15,077 nucleotides of DNA from Ectocarpus siliculosus. Taxonomy: Eukaryota; Sar; Phaeophyceae; Ectocarpales; Ectocarpaceae. The notes under the pieces were generated by a model. That model saw only the letters and a list, made by a program, of their open reading frames with translations. It was not told where the DNA came from and made no database searches. The stretch is from NCBI GenBank assembly GCA_000310025.1, contig FN649742.1, forward strand, positions 4,848,162 to 4,863,238. Reading direction: 5' to 3'. Below are positions 14,975 through 15,077 of the stretch, one piece after another. The translations under genes and the position numbers were made by a program. Position 1 is the stretch's first letter. Each line of letters starts with the position of its first letter.

Positions 14975-15077
14975 TAAGGGACTGAATGAGATTCGGGTTA
15001 GCGGCACGCGGGACCGTGGAAAGGGGCAAGTGCACAGGGTGTGACGAACTTGTTGGTAGCAAGTACTTCGCACTTTC

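Overview
This window reads as intron-rich eukaryotic DNA, most likely from a stramenopile and probably a brown alga (Ectocarpus-like). That is an inference. It rests on short GC-rich exons bounded by GTGAGT/GTGAGC/GTGTGT donors and pyrimidine-ending CAG or TAG acceptors, on 150-1,050 bp introns rich in (T)TG runs, and on the remnant of an algal-type tyrosine-recombinase element. No bacterial operon layout, rRNA, tRNA or CRISPR array was seen. All exon models come from reading splice sites and phase by eye; no transcript data were available.

Left flank (1-693, minus strand): a decayed tyrosine recombinase fragment, broken by one frameshift and one in-frame stop and cut by the window edge. The next ~500 bp hold nothing convincing.

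Plus-strand gene, N-terminal part (1380-3598): a ~400 bp segment occurs twice (1201-1623 and 1980-2367). Each copy carries the same 97-nt exon, and the exon is much better conserved than its flanks. The exon length is not a multiple of 3 and both copies end in phase 0, so they look like mutually exclusive alternatives. Either can splice in frame to a large exon (2774-3598) encoding three 37-aa repeats, an acidic/proline-rich stretch and one transmembrane helix followed by basic residues. This suggests a single-pass membrane protein with an extracytoplasmic N-terminal side.

Coiled-coil part (3894-8862): eleven further exons with matching phases encode a long, charged, Ala/Glu/Arg-rich coiled coil. 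The exons and the introns between them are repeats of each other. Three tandem two-exon modules (phase 0-2, 2-0) lie between two large homologous exons sharing a WRWRL motif. A related intron tail is found in front of most of these exons. The array therefore grew by tandem duplication of whole intron-exon units.

C-terminal part (9413-14551): a second, smaller duplicated pair of exons (phase 0-1, 1-0, twice) encodes Ser/Gly-rich linkers. Four phase-0 exons follow, with alternating strand/helix character that resembles degenerate KH domains (weak call). A short terminal exon is possible at 14933-14974.

Splice phase agrees at every junction in the preferred path, so one gene of more than 12 kb running past the left side of the model is the simplest reading. 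A coiled-coil membrane gene followed by a separate KH-like gene cannot be excluded. The most interesting feature is the modular, exon-duplicating architecture together with the conserved alternative exon pair.
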